Program-made: the position numbers and the translations under genes
The notes under the pieces: generated by a model
The model's database searches: none
What the model was told of the DNA's origin: nothing
What the model saw: only the letters and a program-made list of their open reading frames with translations
Shown here: in pieces, positions 52,154 through 53,400 of the stretch
How positions within the stretch are numbered: position 1 is the stretch's first letter
Layout of the letters: each line of letters opens with the position of its first letter
Origin: Gemmobacter nectariphilus DSM 15620
GTDB lineage: Bacteria; Pseudomonadota; Alphaproteobacteria; Rhodobacterales; Rhodobacteraceae
Direction: 5' to 3'
NCBI RefSeq assembly: GCF_000429765.1
Contig: NZ_AUCM01000018.1
Span: 1 to 53,400 of the forward strand
DNA: 53,400 nucleotides

Positions 52154-52881
52154 TGGATCGTGCTGACATCATGGCCGCAATGGGCGAGTTGAAGCTCTAC
52201 GGGATGCGCGCCGCTTATGACGAACTCATGGCGGTGGCTGTGCGCCGCCAGCACGAACCCCGCCAGATCGTCGGAGATCTTCTGGCCGCCGAGATCAACG
52301 AGAAGAAAGCGCGGTCGGTCAAATACCAGATCACTACCGCCAAGCTGCCCTATGCCCGGGAGATCGAGGAGTTCACCTTCGATGACACCCCAATCAACGA
52401 GACCTTGGTGCGAGATCTGGCCAGCGGGGAGTTCCTCAGCCAACAGCGCAATGTCGTGCTGGTTGGCGGCACGGGCACCGGCAAGACACATATCTCCGTG
52501 GCCATAGCGCGCGCGGTCATCCGCAATGGTGCCCGGGGCAGGTTCTTCAATGTCGTCGATCTGGTGAACAGGCTGGAGGCCGAGGCCCGTGCCGGACGGG
52601 CAGGCCGGCTTGCAGAACATCTGATGCGGCTCGACTTCGTCATTCTCGATGAACTCGGATACCTCCCATTCGCGCAGTCCGGAGGCCAGTTGCTGTTCCA
52701 TCTGATCAGCAAGCTCTACGAGCAGACTTCCGTCATCGTCACCACCAACCTGGCATTCGGCGAGTGGCCGACCGTCTTTGGGGACGCAAAAATGACCACC
52801 GCGCTGCTCGACCGGCTAACCCACCACTGCGACATCGTTGAAACCGGCAACGACAGTTGGCGCATTAAAACCCGAGCCTGA
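52153..52881 (+). CDS. istB: IS21-family AAA+ helper ATPase IstB
   Basis: The 242-residue ATPase assists IstA target capture. Walker A is [10 protein letters not shown] near residue 107 and Walker B is [12 protein letters not shown]. The sensor region [18 protein letters not shown] and the arginine-rich C-terminal end [20 protein letters not shown] are conserved. The ATG overlaps the istA stop by one base. Confidence 0.95.
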   Translation: MDRADIMAAMGELKLYGMRAAYDELMAVAVRRQHEPRQIVGDLLAAEINEKKARSVKYQITTAKLPYAREIEEFTFDDTPINETLVRDLASGEFLSQQRNVVLVGGTGTGKTHISVAIARAVIRNGARGRFFNVVDLVNRLEAEARAGRAGRLAEHLMRLDFVILDELGYLPFAQSGGQLLFHLISKLYEQTSVIVTTNLAFGEWPTVFGDAKMTTALLDRLTHHCDIVETGNDSWRIKTRA

Positions 52882-53068
52882 ATGCCCGCCGAAACGCAGG
52901 CCCGCGTCGGCTGCGCCAGTTGGCAAGCTACGCCGCCACGGGCCTGCTCACCCGCGCACCAAAGGGGTCACTTTTGGACGCCGATCAGGGGGCCCGTTTG
53001 GATGCCGATTGACACCTCGCGACCCCAAACGCCGAGGCCGCATAATGCCACAAGTCACACAGCTATGC

Positions 53069-53400
53069 GTAAGGGGTGCCTGGTCCCCACCTTCTGCTTG
53101 ATTGGTTAACCTGCGACTGCGCGCCTGTTGGATATCGGGCGGGAGTTTCGCGATGGCGACTACGGTGGAGTTTCTCAGGGACTACGGGGTTGAGATACGG
53201 GCCAATGGCCAGAAGCGATGGCCGGACGAGGTCAAGGCGCAGATCGTTGCGGAAACTCTGAAGCCTGGCGTGACGGTGAACGCGGTTGCGGCACGGTATG
53301 GGCTTCGGGCGAACCATCTGTCGGAATGGCGCGGTCGGGCGCGGGACGGGAAGCTGGTTCTGCCTGCGCCGGAGCAGGATGGCTTTTGCTTTGCGCCTCT
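53069..53400 (+). mobile_element. IS66-family insertion sequence, left end (cut by the window edge)
   Basis: The sequence GTAAGGGGTGCCTGGTCCCC at 53069 resembles an IS66-type terminal repeat starting GTAAG. It lies about 84 bases before the first transposon gene and continues beyond the window. It is close to, but separate from, the IS21 right end at 53014. The exact end is provisional. Confidence 0.55.
53153..53400 (+). CDS. IS66-family accessory protein TnpA (partial)
   Basis: The frame from the ATG at 53153 encodes an N-terminal 82-residue piece: [19 protein letters not shown], then [39 protein letters not shown] and [14 protein letters not shown]. This is the transposase_8-like HTH protein, the first gene of IS66 elements. 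It continues past position 53400, so the C-terminus is unseen. Confidence 0.85.
   Translation, partial: MATTVEFLRDYGVEIRANGQKRWPDEVKAQIVAETLKPGVTVNAVAARYGLRANHLSEWRGRARDGKLVLPAPEQDGFCFAP

Larger units (their letters stand above)
50536..53014 (+). mobile_element. IS21-family insertion sequence (istA-istB)
   Basis: This is a complete element of about 2.48 kb. The left end begins TGTTGAACGG and contains GATCGGCGTCCAAAAG. The right end, read inward on the opposite strand, begins TGTCAATCGG and contains the same GATCGGCGTCCAAAAG block, so the ends are inverted repeats with internal repeat copies, as in IS21. istA and istB are both intact. The flanking bases (..CCCTTCGT and CCTCGCGA..) do not form an obvious target duplication. 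Confidence 0.9.

Noticed and set aside
1-53400. CRISPR arrays, tRNA and rRNA genes
   Set aside because: No regularly spaced repeat array, tRNA cloverleaf with a GGTTCGA-type arm, or rRNA-like segment was found on reading both strands.

Overview
The window looks like part of an alphaproteobacterial plasmid, most likely from a Paracoccus-like member of the Rhodobacteraceae. The reasons are the uniformly high G+C, a complete repABC replication and partition operon (about 40.4-44.0 kb), a GTTC-N7-GTTC LexA box of the alphaproteobacterial type, and the dominance of transporter plus hydrolase catabolic modules. The genus is an inference from gene content. No rRNA, tRNA or CRISPR array is visible.

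Layout. (1) 0.3-10.9 kb: a catabolic region. A minus-strand operon runs from an Old Yellow Enzyme-type oxidoreductase through a DctP-DctQ-DctM TRAP transporter to a small conserved protein and an XRE-cupin regulator. It is divergent from a YtcJ-type amidohydrolase. Next comes a class III (GabT-like) aminotransferase with its own XRE-cupin regulator. (2) 11.2-14.7 kb: an RNA-repair pair, rtcR divergent from rtcB, without rtcA. The RtcR has lost the GAFTGA loop and the Walker B glutamate. (3) 15.1-18.8 kb: a short phage- or satellite-like module of a hypothetical protein, an AlpA-type regulator, a RepA-like AAA ATPase, a dense CCACAC/GTGTGG repeat cluster and a terminase small subunit, with no integrase. 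(4) 19.6-27.5 kb: a type I restriction-modification operon, hsdM-hsdS-(AlbA-domain gene)-hsdR. Its HsdS carries two near-identical target recognition domains. A decayed phosphoribosyltransferase-like gene abuts the hsdM start.

(5) 27.6-34.0 kb: a LysR regulator divergent from an SsuB/TauB-type ABC importer operon (ATPase, binding protein, two permeases) that ends in a second YtcJ-type amidohydrolase. (6) 34.4-40.3 kb: an SOS mutagenesis operon on the minus strand, SRAP (YedK)-imuA-imuB-dnaE2, behind a perfect LexA box. imuB is split by a one-base frameshift. (7) 40.4-45.2 kb: repA-repB-repC and a ParD/ParE-type toxin-antitoxin pair, the maintenance core of the plasmid. (8) 45.4-50.2 kb: a LysR regulator divergent from a peptidase M19-like protein and a TrpXYZ-type ABC transporter. 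The M19-like protein lacks several expected metal ligands. (9) 50.5-53.4 kb: a complete IS21-family element (istA-istB) followed by the start of an IS66-family element cut by the window end.

Three independent regulator, transporter and hydrolase modules suggest scavenging of small amide- or amine-type organic compounds. No substrate can be read from the sequence. Gene-dense blocks are joined at scars: truncated SDR and phosphoribosyltransferase genes, and an orphan IS21-like end at 11.0 kb. This is what a plasmid assembled by repeated insertion would show.
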